Shown: in pieces, positions 50,479 to 60,105 of the stretch
How positions within the stretch are numbered: position 1 is the stretch's first letter
How the letters are laid out: every line of letters starts with the position of its first letter
DNA from: Sphingomonas lacusdianchii
Lineage (GTDB): Bacteria > Pseudomonadota > Alphaproteobacteria > Sphingomonadales > Sphingomonadaceae
Length of the DNA stretch: 64,000 bases
Direction of reading: 5' to 3'
NCBI RefSeq assembly: GCF_022664395.1
Contig: NZ_JAKRET010000002.1
Span: 248,001-312,000 of the forward strand
Position numbers and translations under genes: made by a program
Notes under the pieces: generated by a model
What the model saw: only the letters and a program-made list of their open reading frames with translations
The model's database searches: none
What the model was told of the DNA's origin: nothing

Positions 50479-51504
50479 ATGGAGCAGGATGCACAAAAGT
50501 CCCGGGTGCGGACCATCGCCGATCTAGCCCGGCTGGCGGGGGTATCGCCGGGGACCGTGTCGCGCGCTCTGGCTGGTAAGTCCCTGGTCAACGCGGAAAC
50601 CCGCGACCGCATCCAGGCCTTGGCCGCCGAGCACAGCTTCCGCCCGAACCAGATGGCGAGCAGGCTCAGGACGCAGCGCACCGGAGTGATCGGCGTGGTC
50701 GTGCCACTGGGGCATGAGCGGCGGCAGCACCTGTCCGACCCGTTCTTCATGACGATGCTCGGCTTCCTCGCCGACCGGCTGACGGAGGACGGCTATGACC
50801 TGATGCTGTCGCGCATCATTCCCGACGCGACCGACTGGCTGGAGCGGATCGTCGATTCGGGGATGATGGACGGCGTGCTGCTGATCGGCCAATCCGATCA
50901 GGTCGATACGATCGAGCGTGTGGCGCGCCGCTATCGCCCGCTCGTCGCCTGGGGCAGCAGCGACCTGCCGGGGCAGGCGCATTGCGCGGTCGGCACCGAT
51001 AATATCGCCGGCGGGCGTCTGGCGGGCGAGCGGCTGATCGCGCGCGGGGCCCGGCGCATCGCGTTCCTCGGCGAACTGCGCGCCCCGGAAATTCGCCAGC
51101 GTTACGAAGGGGTCGCAACCGCCATGGCGGCGGCGGGGATCGAGCATCCGCCGATCCAACTCGACACGCATCTCGCCTCCGACATCATGGTGCAGGAAGT
51201 GACCGGGCATCTCGACCGCGTCGGTGGTGAGATCGACGGCATCGCCGCCGCCTCCGACGTGATCGCGCTGACGACGCTGCGGGTGCTGGCGGATCGCGGC
51301 ATCCGGGTGCCCGACGACATGCCGGTGGTCGGCTATGACGATCTCCCTCTCGCGCTGAGTGCGGTGCCGCGCATCACGACCGTACGGCAGGACATCGCGC
51401 GCGGTGCCGACGAAATGGTCTCCGCATTGTTCCGCCGCATCGCCGGCGAGGATGCGCCATCGGTCATGATGCCGCCGGTGCTGGTCGAACGCGATTCGGC
51501 ATAA
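50479..51504 (+). CDS. LacI-family transcriptional regulator (sugar kinase locus)
   Basis: A 341-residue repressor with HTH RTIADLARLAGVSPGTVSRALAGKSLVNAETRDRIQALAAEHSFRPN and a sugar-binding domain (TGVIGVVVPLGHERRQHLSDPFFMTMLGFLADRLTEDGYDLMLSR, VPDDMPVVGYDDLPLALSAVPRITTVRQD). It is related to regulators of the alpha-glucoside/sucrose type. It lies opposite the ROK kinase gene with a palindromic operator in the 171-base gap. It may respond to the sugar the kinase uses. Confidence 0.92.
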   Translation: MEQDAQKSRVRTIADLARLAGVSPGTVSRALAGKSLVNAETRDRIQALAAEHSFRPNQMASRLRTQRTGVIGVVVPLGHERRQHLSDPFFMTMLGFLADRLTEDGYDLMLSRIIPDATDWLERIVDSGMMDGVLLIGQSDQVDTIERVARRYRPLVAWGSSDLPGQAHCAVGTDNIAGGRLAGERLIARGARRIAFLGELRAPEIRQRYEGVATAMAAAGIEHPPIQLDTHLASDIMVQEVTGHLDRVGGEIDGIAAASDVIALTTLRVLADRGIRVPDDMPVVGYDDLPLALSAVPRITTVRQDIARGADEMVSALFRRIAGEDAPSVMMPPVLVERDSA

Positions 51505-51571
51505 GCGGGCGGGGGGCATCAACGCCCTTGCGCAGGCGTGGCCGGCAACGCTATCGCTCGCGCCGCAGGTG

Positions 51572-51647
51572 GGGCCTGTAGCTCAATGGTTAGAGCTGGC
51601 CGCTCATAACGGCTAGGTTGCGGGTTCGAGTCCTGCCGGGCCCACCA
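51572..51647 (+). tRNA. tRNA with CAU anticodon, probably Ile2
   Basis: Acceptor GGGCCTG pairs with CGGGCCC (one G-U); the anticodon loop CTCATAA gives CAU; A73 and encoded CCA follow. The normal G1-C72 pair rules out initiator tRNA. C4-G69 and C5-G68, known identity elements for lysidine synthetase TilS in E. coli, and the short D loop (AGCTCAATGGTTAGAGC) favour tRNA-Ile2 over elongator tRNA-Met. The identity is therefore an inference. Confidence 0.9.
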
Positions 51648-51692
51648 AATGCTTGCGTCGCGGCCGATACCGGCCTAGGCGCAACCCTTCGT

Positions 51693-51769
<77 letters not shown>

Positions 51770-52044
51770 ACTCCCGCCAAGTTACTGATTTCACGTCGCC
51801 AACCCGGCGATCGGGAACCGTTGCACCCCCGATTGTACCCGGTGGGGGCCATGACGCGGGATTGCCGAACCCGGAACCCTGCGGCGGCGGCGATGATTGG
51901 CGGCGCAACCTCTCGGTGGCGCGCCAGTCGCTGCCGCTTCCCATTTCGTTACGCACCGTGAATTCTTACCACGCACGCCCTGTAACTGCTCGACTGGACG
52001 TTGCCCCCGAGATTCCCTGCCTCACTATGCGTTCGCGTCGGCGG

Positions 52045-53433
52045 CTATCGCTGCGCGCGCTCCAGGAAAGCGGACAGGCGATCGTCGTCGCTCATCGCGA
52101 CGTTGAACCGCATGTGATCGCGCCATCCACCGCTGGTGCTGAAGACCGGGCCGGGCGCCAGCACGATGCCGTCACCGATGGCGCGACGGGCGAGGTCGAC
52201 GGCATCGACGCCGTCCGGCAGCCGTGCCCAGAGGAAGATGCCCGCCGCCGGCTCGATCCACGGCTCGATGCCGACTGCGCGCAGCCGCTTGGTCACCCGC
52301 GCCGTGGCCCGGGCGAGCCGGGTGCGGACGCCCTCTACATGGCGGCGATAGCTGCCATCGGTCAGCACCGCATGGAGCAGGGTCGCCGCCAGCGGGCTGC
52401 CCGCCATCGAGGTGGCGATGCGCAGGTCGGCGAGCGCCTCGATCCAGTCGGGTCGCGCGGCGATGTGCCCGCAGCGTACCGCCGCCGACAACGACTTGGA
52501 AAAGCTGCCGATCCGGATCGTCCGGTCGAGGCCGTCGAACGCCGCCAGGCGCGGCGACGCCACATGCTCGAAGTCGGCGAAGATATCGTCCTCGACGACC
52601 GCCATGTCGTGCGCCTCGGCGATCTTGAGCAGCCGGTGCGCAGTCGGTGCGCCGAGCGCGGCGCCGGTCGGGTTATGGATGCCGGCGTTGGTCAGATAGA
52701 AGCGCGGGCGATGCACTGCGGCTGCCTCGGCGAACGCGGCGACATCGGGGCCCGTCGGCGTTATCGGCACGCCGATCGCCGTGGCCCGGTGCGCCCGCAG
52801 CAGCGCCAGAAAGTTGAAGTAGCAGGGATCGTCGACCAGCACGGTGTCGCCCGATTGCAACAGCAAGCGGCACACGAGATCGAGCGCATGGGTGCCGCTG
52901 TCGGTCAGCAGGATCTGGTCGGGACCAGCCTCGATCCCCTGGTCCGCCATCCGGCGCGCCAGCAGCACCCGAAGCGGCAGTGAACCGTGGGGAGATGCAT
53001 AGCCGGTGAGCGCGCCATCCTGCATCGTCCGCGCGGCGCCGCGCATTGCCTTGCGCAACGCATCCCCCGCCAACCAGTCGTCGGGTAGCCAGCCGCACCC
53101 GGGTTTGAGGTCGTGCCGATCGTCGCCCAGCGATTGGCGCAGCATCCAGAGCGGATCGACTTCGCGTTCGTGCCCCGGCGCGAGCCGGTCCAGCGCCAGC
53201 GGCGCGAGCGGCGCGGCCACATAGAATCCGGACCCGGGCCGCGACCGGATAACGCCTTCTCCAGCCAGTCGCTCATATGCCTCGACCACGGTTGAACGTG
53301 CGACGCTACTCGCATCCGCCATGGCGCGGATCGAGGGAAGGCGGGCGCCGGGCGTCAGCATCCGCGCCTCGATGCGGTCGCGGATGATCCGGACCACCAT
53401 CCCGGTGCGGGTTTCGTCGGGCTGGGCTGCCAT
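52045..53433 (-). CDS. MocR/PdxR-type regulator (GntR HTH plus aminotransferase fold)
   Basis: A 462-residue regulator. Residues 1-75 are a GntR winged helix (VRIIRDRIEARMLTPGARLPSIRAMADASSVARSTVVEAYERLAGEGVIRSRPGSGFYV). The rest is a fold-type I aminotransferase with GYASPHGSLPLRVLLARRMADQGI, LTNAGIHNPTGAALG and the PLP lysine in IRIGSFSKSLSAAVRCGH. Start ATG 53433 is chosen; the frame goes on upstream to 53514 unmatched. It is divergent from phzF, with 110 bases between, and probably regulates phzF and the DJ-1-like gene. Confidence 0.9.
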   Translation of the reverse strand: MAAQPDETRTGMVVRIIRDRIEARMLTPGARLPSIRAMADASSVARSTVVEAYERLAGEGVIRSRPGSGFYVAAPLAPLALDRLAPGHEREVDPLWMLRQSLGDDRHDLKPGCGWLPDDWLAGDALRKAMRGAARTMQDGALTGYASPHGSLPLRVLLARRMADQGIEAGPDQILLTDSGTHALDLVCRLLLQSGDTVLVDDPCYFNFLALLRAHRATAIGVPITPTGPDVAAFAEAAAVHRPRFYLTNAGIHNPTGAALGAPTAHRLLKIAEAHDMAVVEDDIFADFEHVASPRLAAFDGLDRTIRIGSFSKSLSAAVRCGHIAARPDWIEALADLRIATSMAGSPLAATLLHAVLTDGSYRRHVEGVRTRLARATARVTKRLRAVGIEPWIEPAAGIFLWARLPDGVDAVDLARRAIGDGIVLAPGPVFSTSGGWRDHMRFNVAMSDDDRLSAFLERAQR

Positions 53434-53543
53434 CGTTCCGGTACTTTCACCAATACAGTTCGGCGCGATCGTATCGGTCCGTGCCTGTTCGCGCCAGTCG
53501 CCGCGGGGTAGCACGCGTCACCAATTGCAGGAGAACCGAAGCC

Positions 53544-54392
53544 GTGACCCGCCCCTTCCGCCTCGTCGACGTGTTCGGCACCGATCCGCTGACCGGCAAT
53601 CCGCTGGCGGTCATCGCTGACGCTGAAGGTCTGTCGGGTGAGGACATGCAGCGCATGGCCAACTGGCTAGACTTTGCCGAGACGACGTTCCTGCTTCAGC
53701 CCGACGACACGGCCGCCGATTATTTCGTACGCATCTTCACTCGGGAGCGCGAACTCCCCTTCGCGGGGCATCCGACGCTCGGGAGCGCGCATGCCTGGCT
53801 TGAAGCGGGCGGGCAACCGAAGCAGGACGGCGTGGTCGTGCAGCAGTGCGGCGTCGGGTTGGTGACGATCCGCCGTGATGAGGAGCGCCTGTCCTTCGCT
53901 GCCCCGAAACTGCTGCGGCGCGGCGCGCCCGACGAAGCGGACCTGATGCGGGTCGCGGACTTGCTGCGGATTAACCGCGGTGCGATCGTCGATGCCAGCT
54001 GGGCGGATAACGGACCGGGTTGGCTGGCCGTCATGCTGGAGTCGGCCGACGCAGTGCTCGCGGTGGAGCCGGCTTGTCCGCCAGCGGGATCGGAGCGCCT
54101 GAACGTCGGCGTGGTCGGGCCGCATCGACCCGGCGGCGTCGCATCGTTCGAGGTGCGCGCGATCATTTCGCCGGGCCACGGCAGCCTGCTCGAAGACCCG
54201 GTTACCGGCAGTCTCAACGCCTCGGTCGGCCAGTGGCTGTTCGCCAGCGGCCGGGCGAGCGGCAGTTACGTTGCCGCGCAGGGCACCCGGCTGGGCCGGA
54301 CCGGGCGCATCCACGTCTCGCAGGACGACACCGGTCAGGTCTGGGTGGCCGGCGCGACCCGAACCCTGTTCAGCGGTTCGGTGCAAGGCTGA
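53544..54392 (+). CDS. PhzF-family epimerase/isomerase
   Basis: A 282-residue PhzF-like protein from the GTG at 53544, preceded by AGGAGAACC. RPFRLVDVFGTDPLTGNPLAVIADAEGLSGEDMQRMANWLDFAETTFLL contains the catalytic-type glutamate (E46), and ERELPFAGHPTLGSAHAWLEAG and ISPGHGSLLEDPVTGSLNASVGQWL are the second-half motifs. No other phenazine gene is present, so this is one of the many PhzF homologues of unknown substrate. It ends in TGATG with the DJ-1-like gene. Confidence 0.9.
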   Translation: MTRPFRLVDVFGTDPLTGNPLAVIADAEGLSGEDMQRMANWLDFAETTFLLQPDDTAADYFVRIFTRERELPFAGHPTLGSAHAWLEAGGQPKQDGVVVQQCGVGLVTIRRDEERLSFAAPKLLRRGAPDEADLMRVADLLRINRGAIVDASWADNGPGWLAVMLESADAVLAVEPACPPAGSERLNVGVVGPHRPGGVASFEVRAIISPGHGSLLEDPVTGSLNASVGQWLFASGRASGSYVAAQGTRLGRTGRIHVSQDDTGQVWVAGATRTLFSGSVQG

Positions 54393-54997
54393 TGCAGGTC
54401 GCGATCCTTACCTTCGACGGTTTTAACGAACTCGACTCCTTCGTCGCCGCCGCGATCCTCAACCGGCTGCGTCCATACGGCTGGACCGCGCACATCACTG
54501 CGCCCACCGAGACGGTGACGTCGCTGAACGGGGTGATCGTCCATCGCCAGCGACCGCTAGATTTCGTCGAGGAAGCCGATGCGGTGCTGATCGGCAGCGG
54601 GGTTCGCACGCGCGACATTGCCGCTGATTTATCAATGCTGGCCCGGCTTCGTCCCGATCCGACGCGGCAGCTGATCGCGGCGCAATGTTCGGGCACGCTG
54701 CTGCTGGCGAAGCTGGGGCTGATCGGCGACTTGCCGGCCTGCACCGATCTCACGAACAAGAAGTGGGTCGTGGAGGCCGGCGTCAACGTCATCGACGCGC
54801 CCTTCGCGGCGCATGGCAACGTCGCGACCGCCGGCGGCTGCCTCGCGGCACCGTATCTCGCCGGCTGGATGATCGCGCGCGGCGGATCGCCCGACCTTGC
54901 GCGCGAAGCGCTGCACTATGTCGCGCCGGTCGGCGAAAAGGATCGGTTCGTAAATCATGCCTTGGCCGTGATCGCAGGCGAGATGGCCGACGCCTGA
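54392..54997 (+). CDS. DJ-1/PfpI-family protein
   Basis: A 201-residue class I glutamine-amidotransferase-like protein. VAILTFDGFNELDSFVAAAILNRL resembles the start of DJ-1/ThiJ proteins with the usual acidic residue, and AAQCSGTLLLAKLGLI carries the nucleophilic cysteine (C99). The family includes glyoxalase III, chaperones and isonitrile hydratases (GATase1). It overlaps phzF by one base, so it is co-expressed. Activity cannot be chosen from the sequence. Confidence 0.88.
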   Translation: MQVAILTFDGFNELDSFVAAAILNRLRPYGWTAHITAPTETVTSLNGVIVHRQRPLDFVEEADAVLIGSGVRTRDIAADLSMLARLRPDPTRQLIAAQCSGTLLLAKLGLIGDLPACTDLTNKKWVVEAGVNVIDAPFAAHGNVATAGGCLAAPYLAGWMIARGGSPDLAREALHYVAPVGEKDRFVNHALAVIAGEMADA

Positions 54998-55163
54998 GAG
55001 ACGGAACAACTGAATCGTAGGATCGCCCCACGCCAACACCCGACCGACCGATCCATCTCGCCCTCTGCGACAGTTCGACGTCGACGTGATGCGCCAGCAG
55101 CACGTGCGCTTGCCGGCCACAACCGGTGCCCCACTGCCGATCGGCGTGGGCGGGAAGGCGGCT

Positions 55164-55403
55164 TCAATCGCGGTTGGGAAGACCGATCCGGTAAGGTCCC
55201 GATCGCGTCGCCAACCGTGCTCCCTTCCAGCTCAACCGCACCGCCCCGTCGCGGACCAGCCCGTCGATCGCCGCATGCACCAACGGCATCGCACTGCGCC
55301 AATCCTCCGGCGACAATGTGCGTGCCACTTCGCTAGGGCAGATCGTTGCCCCCGCAGCGCGACGCGTGAGAAGGTCCAGTGTCGCGGCGCGGGCATCGTT
55401 CAT
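55164..55403 (-). CDS. DUF3253 protein
   Basis: A 79-residue protein: AATLDLLTRRAAGATICPSEVARTLSPEDWRSAMPLVHAAIDGLVRDGAVRLSWKG is the DUF3253 domain, which looks like a small winged helix. Function is unknown. It lies 82 bases downstream of a LysR gene on the same strand. In the gap on its other side (54998-55163) I see nothing. Confidence 0.8.
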   Translation of the reverse strand: MNDARAATLDLLTRRAAGATICPSEVARTLSPEDWRSAMPLVHAAIDGLVRDGAVRLSWKGARLATRSGPYRIGLPNRD

Positions 55404-55485
55404 CCGCGCCGTATAGCATGGCTTACCGCACCGACGACGACACGGTGCGCGAGCGCGACGCGATCATCACGCCGGCCGCCACTCG

Positions 55486-56388
55486 CTAGTCTACCCCGGC
55501 AGCAAGCCGCTCGACCAAGAAGTCGACAAACACCCGCACCCGCGCCGGCATGGTCGACCCGCCGACGAACAGCGCGTGGAGCGGTTCGCGGTCCTGCGGG
55601 TTGAACGCCTCCAGCAGCGGCACCAGAGCCCCGCTGGCAAGGTCCTCCTCCACCGCGAACCGTCCGACCCGTGCGATGCCGACGCCTGCACGGGCAAGCT
55701 GCGCCAGCGATTCCCCGTTGTTCGCCTCGATCGATCCCGTCACCGCCAGCGCACGGTCTCGCCCGTCCTCGCGGAATGGCCAGCCGGGCTCGGCGCGGCG
55801 GAAGTTGAAGCTCAGGCAATTGTGACCGCTGAGGTCGTCGGGCACCTGCGGCGTGCCGTATCGCGCAAGATAGTTGGGGGAGGCGACCACCACCCGCCCG
55901 GTCTCTCCCAGCTTGCGCGCGGTGAGCGGGCTGTCGGCGAGCACGCCGAAGCGGATCGCGACGTCGGCTTGCCCGCCCAGCACATCGATGATCCGGTCGG
56001 ACAGGTTCAGGTCGACGACGATGCCGGGATAGCGCGCGGTGAAATCGCCGAGCAGCGGCACGACATAGAGCCGTCCGTGCGCCAGCGAAGCCGTAACGCG
56101 CAGCCGCCCGCGCGGGGAAGCCTGATCGGCGATGGCATCCTCGACCTCGGTCATGTCGGCGAGGATGCGGCGGGCGGCGCGCAGATAGGCTTGTCCCTCG
56201 GCAGTCAGCGCCAGTGCCCGCGTCGTGCGGACCAGCAATCGCACGCCCAGCCGCGCCTCGATGCGTGCGACGATCCGGCTGACCGCCGATGGCGTCAGTC
56301 CCAGGGCGCGGGCGGCGGCGGACAGGCTGCCTTGTGCCGCGACGGCGGCGAACACCGCCATTTCACCCGATCGTCCGGCAACGTCCAT
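55486..56388 (-). CDS. LysR-family transcriptional regulator
   Basis: A 300-residue LysR regulator: HTH GEMAVFAAVAAQGSLSAAARALGLTPSAVSRIVARIEARLGVRLLVRTTRALALTAEGQAYLRAARRIL, then the effector domain (GRLRVTASLAHGRLYVVPLLGDFTARYPGIVVDLNLSDRIIDVLGGQADVAIRFG). It is of the CrgA/AaeR-like subgroup often next to efflux or reductase genes. Divergent from the MFS gene with about 98 bases between, so that gene is the likely target. Confidence 0.92.
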   Translation of the reverse strand: MDVAGRSGEMAVFAAVAAQGSLSAAARALGLTPSAVSRIVARIEARLGVRLLVRTTRALALTAEGQAYLRAARRILADMTEVEDAIADQASPRGRLRVTASLAHGRLYVVPLLGDFTARYPGIVVDLNLSDRIIDVLGGQADVAIRFGVLADSPLTARKLGETGRVVVASPNYLARYGTPQVPDDLSGHNCLSFNFRRAEPGWPFREDGRDRALAVTGSIEANNGESLAQLARAGVGIARVGRFAVEEDLASGALVPLLEAFNPQDREPLHALFVGGSTMPARVRVFVDFLVERLAAGVD

Positions 56389-56486
56389 CTGTGAATCCCC
56401 GGCAAAAGAGCTGGTCCCATTCTGCGGCTACACGAGCTGGACGCAAGCCATCATCTCGGTCGGCGCAACAACGAAAGGCGGGCGCG

Positions 56487-57659
56487 ATGCGCTTCAATCC
56501 ACCCCTTCTGGCGCTGGCGATCGGCGCGTTCGGCATCGGCGTGACCGAATTCGCGCCGATGGGCATGCTGCCCGACATCGCCGGCGATCTCGGCGTGTCC
56601 ATCCCTGCGGCCGGCCTGCTGGTCAGCGCCTATGCGATGGGCGTGCTGGTCGGCGCGCCGCTGATGACGCTGACCACCGGCCGGATCAACCGGCGGACGC
56701 TGCTGGTCGCGCTGATGGGCATCTTCACGCTCGGCAACGCGCTGTCGGCGCTGGCGGACGGATATTGGATGCTGATGGCGGCGCGCGTCGTCACCTCGTT
56801 CAACCATGGTGCTTTTTTCGGCGTCGGATCGGTGGTGGCGGCCGGGCTGGTTCCTGCCGACAAGCGCGCCGGCGCGGCCGCGGCGATGTTCACCGGGCTG
56901 ACCGTCGCCACGATCGGCGGCGTGCCGCTGGCGACCTGAGCCAGCGGGATATTGGGCTGGCGCACCGCCTTTGCCGGGATCGCGGGCGTGGGCGCGGTCG
57001 CGATGCTGTCGCTGCGCCTCGCACTGCCGGCGCTACCGGCGGCGGAGGGCGGCGACATGCGCGCCGAATTGCGCGTGCTGAGGCGCGGGCCGGTGCTCGC
57101 CGCGCTCGCGCTCACCGTCGTCGGCGCCAGCGCGATGTTCACCGTCTTCACCTATATCGTGCCGATCCTGCGCGATGAGACGCACGCGTCGACCGGCTTC
57201 GTGACGGCGATGCTGATGCTGTACGGGATCGGGCTGACCATCGGGAATATGCTTGGCGGCCACCTTGCCGATCGCTCGATCGAGCGCACGCTGATCGGCA
57301 GCTTTGCGGTGCTCGCCACTGCGCTGGTCGTGTTCGCGGGCGTCATGCACTGGCCGTGGCCGGCGGCGATCGCGATCCTGATCTGGGGCATCGCCAGCTT
57401 CGCGATCGTGCCGCCGCTGCAGATGCGCGCGATGGTCGCCGCGGCGGACGCCCCGAACCTCGCCTCGGCGATGAACGTCGGTGCGTTCAACCTCGGCAAT
57501 GCGTTCGGTGCGGCGCTGGGCGGCGGGGTGATCGGTGCCGGATTGGGTCTGCCGACCGTATCGCTGGCCGGCGTCGCGATGGCGGCCGTCGCGCTGGTCA
57601 TGCTGCTGGCGTTCCGGCGTCAGCCCCGCTTTGCCGGAACCGTGCGATCCTGCGGCTGA
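56487..57659 (+). pseudogene. MFS transporter (AraJ-like) interrupted by an in-frame TGA
   Basis: Twelve-helix sugar/drug efflux-type transporter of about 390 codons. The first part (FNPPLLALAIGAFGIGVTEFAPMGMLPDIAGDLGVS to ATIGGVPLAT) and the second (GWRTAFAGIAGVGAVAML to the end) are in the same frame and match one family. They are split by TGA at 56937-56939, where relatives have Trp (LATWLGQ-like). One base change from TGG explains it. Either a recent nonsense mutation or a sequence error. Divergent from LysR. Confidence 0.88.
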
Positions 57660-57748
57660 GATAACCCCGCGTCCATGCCCGGCGTGCCGATCGTCTGCAT
57701 CTTCCCCCCGGTCGTCATGCCGGCCCTTGTTACCTGACCGGGTAAGTA

Positions 57749-58645
57749 TCACGGCAGCGCCGGATCCGGCACGAGTTGCGCGCGGATCGCGGCGGCATCC
57801 CGGCCCGGCGGCGCACCGAATAGGCGACGATAGTCGCGGCTGAACTGTGACAGGCTCTCATAGCCGATGGCGAAGCCGACGCGCGCGACCTCCTCGGCGG
57901 CGATCAGCCGGCGGCGGGCTTCCTGCAATCGTACCTGCTTCTGGAACTGCACCGGCGTCATTGTCGTCACCGCCTTGAAATGGCGGTGGAAGCCGGGGAC
58001 GCTCATGCCTGCCAGCGCCGCCAGATCGGCGACGCGCAGCGTGTCGGCATAATGGTCGCGGATGTGGGCGGTGGCGCGGCCGATCCTTGCGGCGTGGGTA
58101 TCGGAGAGCCCGATCTGGCGCAGCGACGGCCCCAACGGACCGCCGAGCAGCCGCCAGACGATCTCGCGCCGGATCATCGGCACGAGCACCGCCTGGTCGT
58201 GGGGGCAGTCCAGCAGTTCGAGCAAACGCCTGAAAGGATCGCGCAGCGCCGGGTCGTGATCGCTGGTCGCCAGCGCGGCGAAGCCGGGCGACGCGTCGCG
58301 CGCCGCCGCCTGCTCGACCAGCAGTTCGGCCACGATCGCCGGATCGATCGCAAGCGACAGCGCGAGATAGGGGCGATCAGGGCTGGCCTCCGTGATCCGC
58401 GACGTCACCGGCAGGTCGACCGAGGCAAGCAGGCACTGGCCGGCGGCATAGCGATAGGCCACGCCGCCCAGCACCGAAATCTTGCCACCCTGTACGACGA
58501 GACAGAAGGAAGGCCGGTATAGCGCGGGGATCAGGGCGCACGGCATGTCCGCACGGTTGATCAGCAGGCCGTCGATCGGTGTCTCCCGGCCATGGGTCCG
58601 CCAGTGGCGTTCGATCAGCGGCGCGAGATCGCATAGGCTCGTCAT
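57749..58645 (-). CDS. AraC-family transcriptional regulator
   Basis: A 298-residue regulator with an AraC N-terminal ligand domain (LYRPSFCLVVQGGKISVLGGVAYRYAAGQCLLASVDLPVTSRI) and a C-terminal double HTH (IRDHYADTLRVADLAALAGMSVPGFHRHFKAVTTMTPVQFQKQVRLQEARRRL, AIGYESLSQFSRDYRRLFGAPPGRDA). Start ATG 58645 is chosen over an upstream one at 58747. It is divergent from the aldo/keto reductase gene, a common pair, and presumably regulates it. Confidence 0.92.
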   Translation of the reverse strand: MTSLCDLAPLIERHWRTHGRETPIDGLLINRADMPCALIPALYRPSFCLVVQGGKISVLGGVAYRYAAGQCLLASVDLPVTSRITEASPDRPYLALSLAIDPAIVAELLVEQAAARDASPGFAALATSDHDPALRDPFRRLLELLDCPHDQAVLVPMIRREIVWRLLGGPLGPSLRQIGLSDTHAARIGRATAHIRDHYADTLRVADLAALAGMSVPGFHRHFKAVTTMTPVQFQKQVRLQEARRRLIAAEEVARVGFAIGYESLSQFSRDYRRLFGAPPGRDAAAIRAQLVPDPALP

Positions 58646-58795
58646 GGACCGAACGATAACCGCCGGTGGCTGCGCATGCACGGGTCGATGCGATGCTTTG
58701 ATAGGATCGGGCAGGACATTGATCGGATCGGCGTCGCCGCGCCCCACGTTCGCCGTCTATTTCGGTCACATCCGGTTTCATCAGGAGAACGACCC

Positions 58796-59812
58796 ATGCG
58801 CATGCGCCAGCTCGGCCACAGCGGCCTCTTCGTGTCTGAACTCTGCCTCGGCACCATGACCTTCGGCGGCAGCGAGGGCATGTGGGGCCAGATCGGCAAG
58901 CTCCGGCAGGAGGAGGCCGACGCGCTGATGAAGACCGCACTCGACGCCGGCATCAACTTCATCGACACCGCCAACGTTTATGCCGGCGGCGAGAGCGAAC
59001 GTATCCTTGGCCAGTCGCTGAAGAACCTCGGTGTCGCCCGCGACGATGTCGTGATCGCGACCAAGGTGCTGGGACCGATGGGGGACGGCCCCAACGCACG
59101 CGGCGCCTCGCGCGGGCACATCATCGGCCAGTGCAAGCAGAGCCTCCAGCGCCTTGGGCTCGACCATATCGACCTGTACCAGATCCACGGCTTCGACCCT
59201 GCGACCCCGATCGAGGAGACGCTGGAGGCGCTCGACACGCTCGTCCGTCACGGTCATGTCCGCTATCTCGGCCTTTCCAACTGGGCGGCGTGGCAAGTGG
59301 TGAAGGCGGTCGGCATCACGCAAGCGCGGCGGCTCGCGCCGATCTTGTCGCTTCAGGCATATTACACGCTGGTCGGCCGCGACCTGGAACGCGAGATCGT
59401 GCCGATGCTCCGGTCCGAGAAGATCGGGCTGATGGTGTGGAGTCCGCTGGCCGGCGGCTATCTGTCGGGCAAATATGACGGCGAGGGCCAAGCGGCGGAC
59501 GGCCGGCGCGCGACCTTCGACTTTCCGCCGGTCGACCGCAGCCGCGGCTCGGCGGCCCTCGCGGAAATGCGCCGCATCGCGGGCGCGAAGGGTTGCACCG
59601 TCGCACAGGTGGCGCTCGCCTGGCTGCTCCATCAGCCGGTGGTCACGAGCGTCATCATTGGCGCGAAGCGGGTCGACCAGCTTGCCGACAACATCGCCGC
59701 GACCGGCGTCTCGCTCGACACCGACGATCTTGCCGCGCTCGATGCAGTGACGAAGCTGCCGGCGGAATATCCCGGCTGGATGCTCGAACGGCAAGGCGGC
59801 TATCGCGCGTGA
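58796..59812 (+). CDS. Aldo/keto reductase
   Basis: A 338-residue NADPH-dependent oxidoreductase, preceded by AGGAG at an eleven-base gap. RQLGHSGLFVSELCLGTMTFGG opens the barrel. The catalytic residues are visible as FIDTANVYAGGESE (Asp, Tyr), IATKVLG (Lys) and YQIHGFD (His), and the nucleotide-binding end is SVIIGAKRVDQLADNIAA. The closest type is the AKR family 11/12-like reductases. Substrate unknown; regulated probably by the adjacent AraC protein. Confidence 0.93.
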   Translation: MRMRQLGHSGLFVSELCLGTMTFGGSEGMWGQIGKLRQEEADALMKTALDAGINFIDTANVYAGGESERILGQSLKNLGVARDDVVIATKVLGPMGDGPNARGASRGHIIGQCKQSLQRLGLDHIDLYQIHGFDPATPIEETLEALDTLVRHGHVRYLGLSNWAAWQVVKAVGITQARRLAPILSLQAYYTLVGRDLEREIVPMLRSEKIGLMVWSPLAGGYLSGKYDGEGQAADGRRATFDFPPVDRSRGSAALAEMRRIAGAKGCTVAQVALAWLLHQPVVTSVIIGAKRVDQLADNIAATGVSLDTDDLAALDAVTKLPAEYPGWMLERQGGYRA

Positions 59813-60105
59813 GGAACGGCCGGCGCGACGGGCCGGCGCATTCTACAGGCGCGACGACACCGTCGTTCCCGCCAGCGACCAGCGCGCGCCAGACGACAGT
59901 CGTGCCGGATGTCAGGCCCGCCAGCCTTACGACAGTAGAGATACGAACAGGCGTATCTTCGACCGACCGCCCGCCTTCGTCTCCATGCGCGACATCGTTC
60001 AGCGTCGCGTTTCCAGGCGGCGGGAAACCCGATCTGTCGGGTGACGTCTTGCAGGATGTGCGGGCACATGGCTGGACACCCGACGCGACGCCCCCGGGCT
60101 GATCG
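59813..60105. other. Intergenic region with no recognised feature
   Basis: The 293 bases between the aldo/keto reductase and the convergent membrane protein gene show no clear ORF with a family match, no tRNA and no repeat shared with the rest of the window. The open frames in it are random-looking. Confidence 0.5.

Noticed and set aside
56487..57659. Two separate genes for the MFS region
   Set aside because: Both parts are in one frame, and the second lacks a signal, a ribosome binding site and the N-terminal helices. A single nonsense change fits better.
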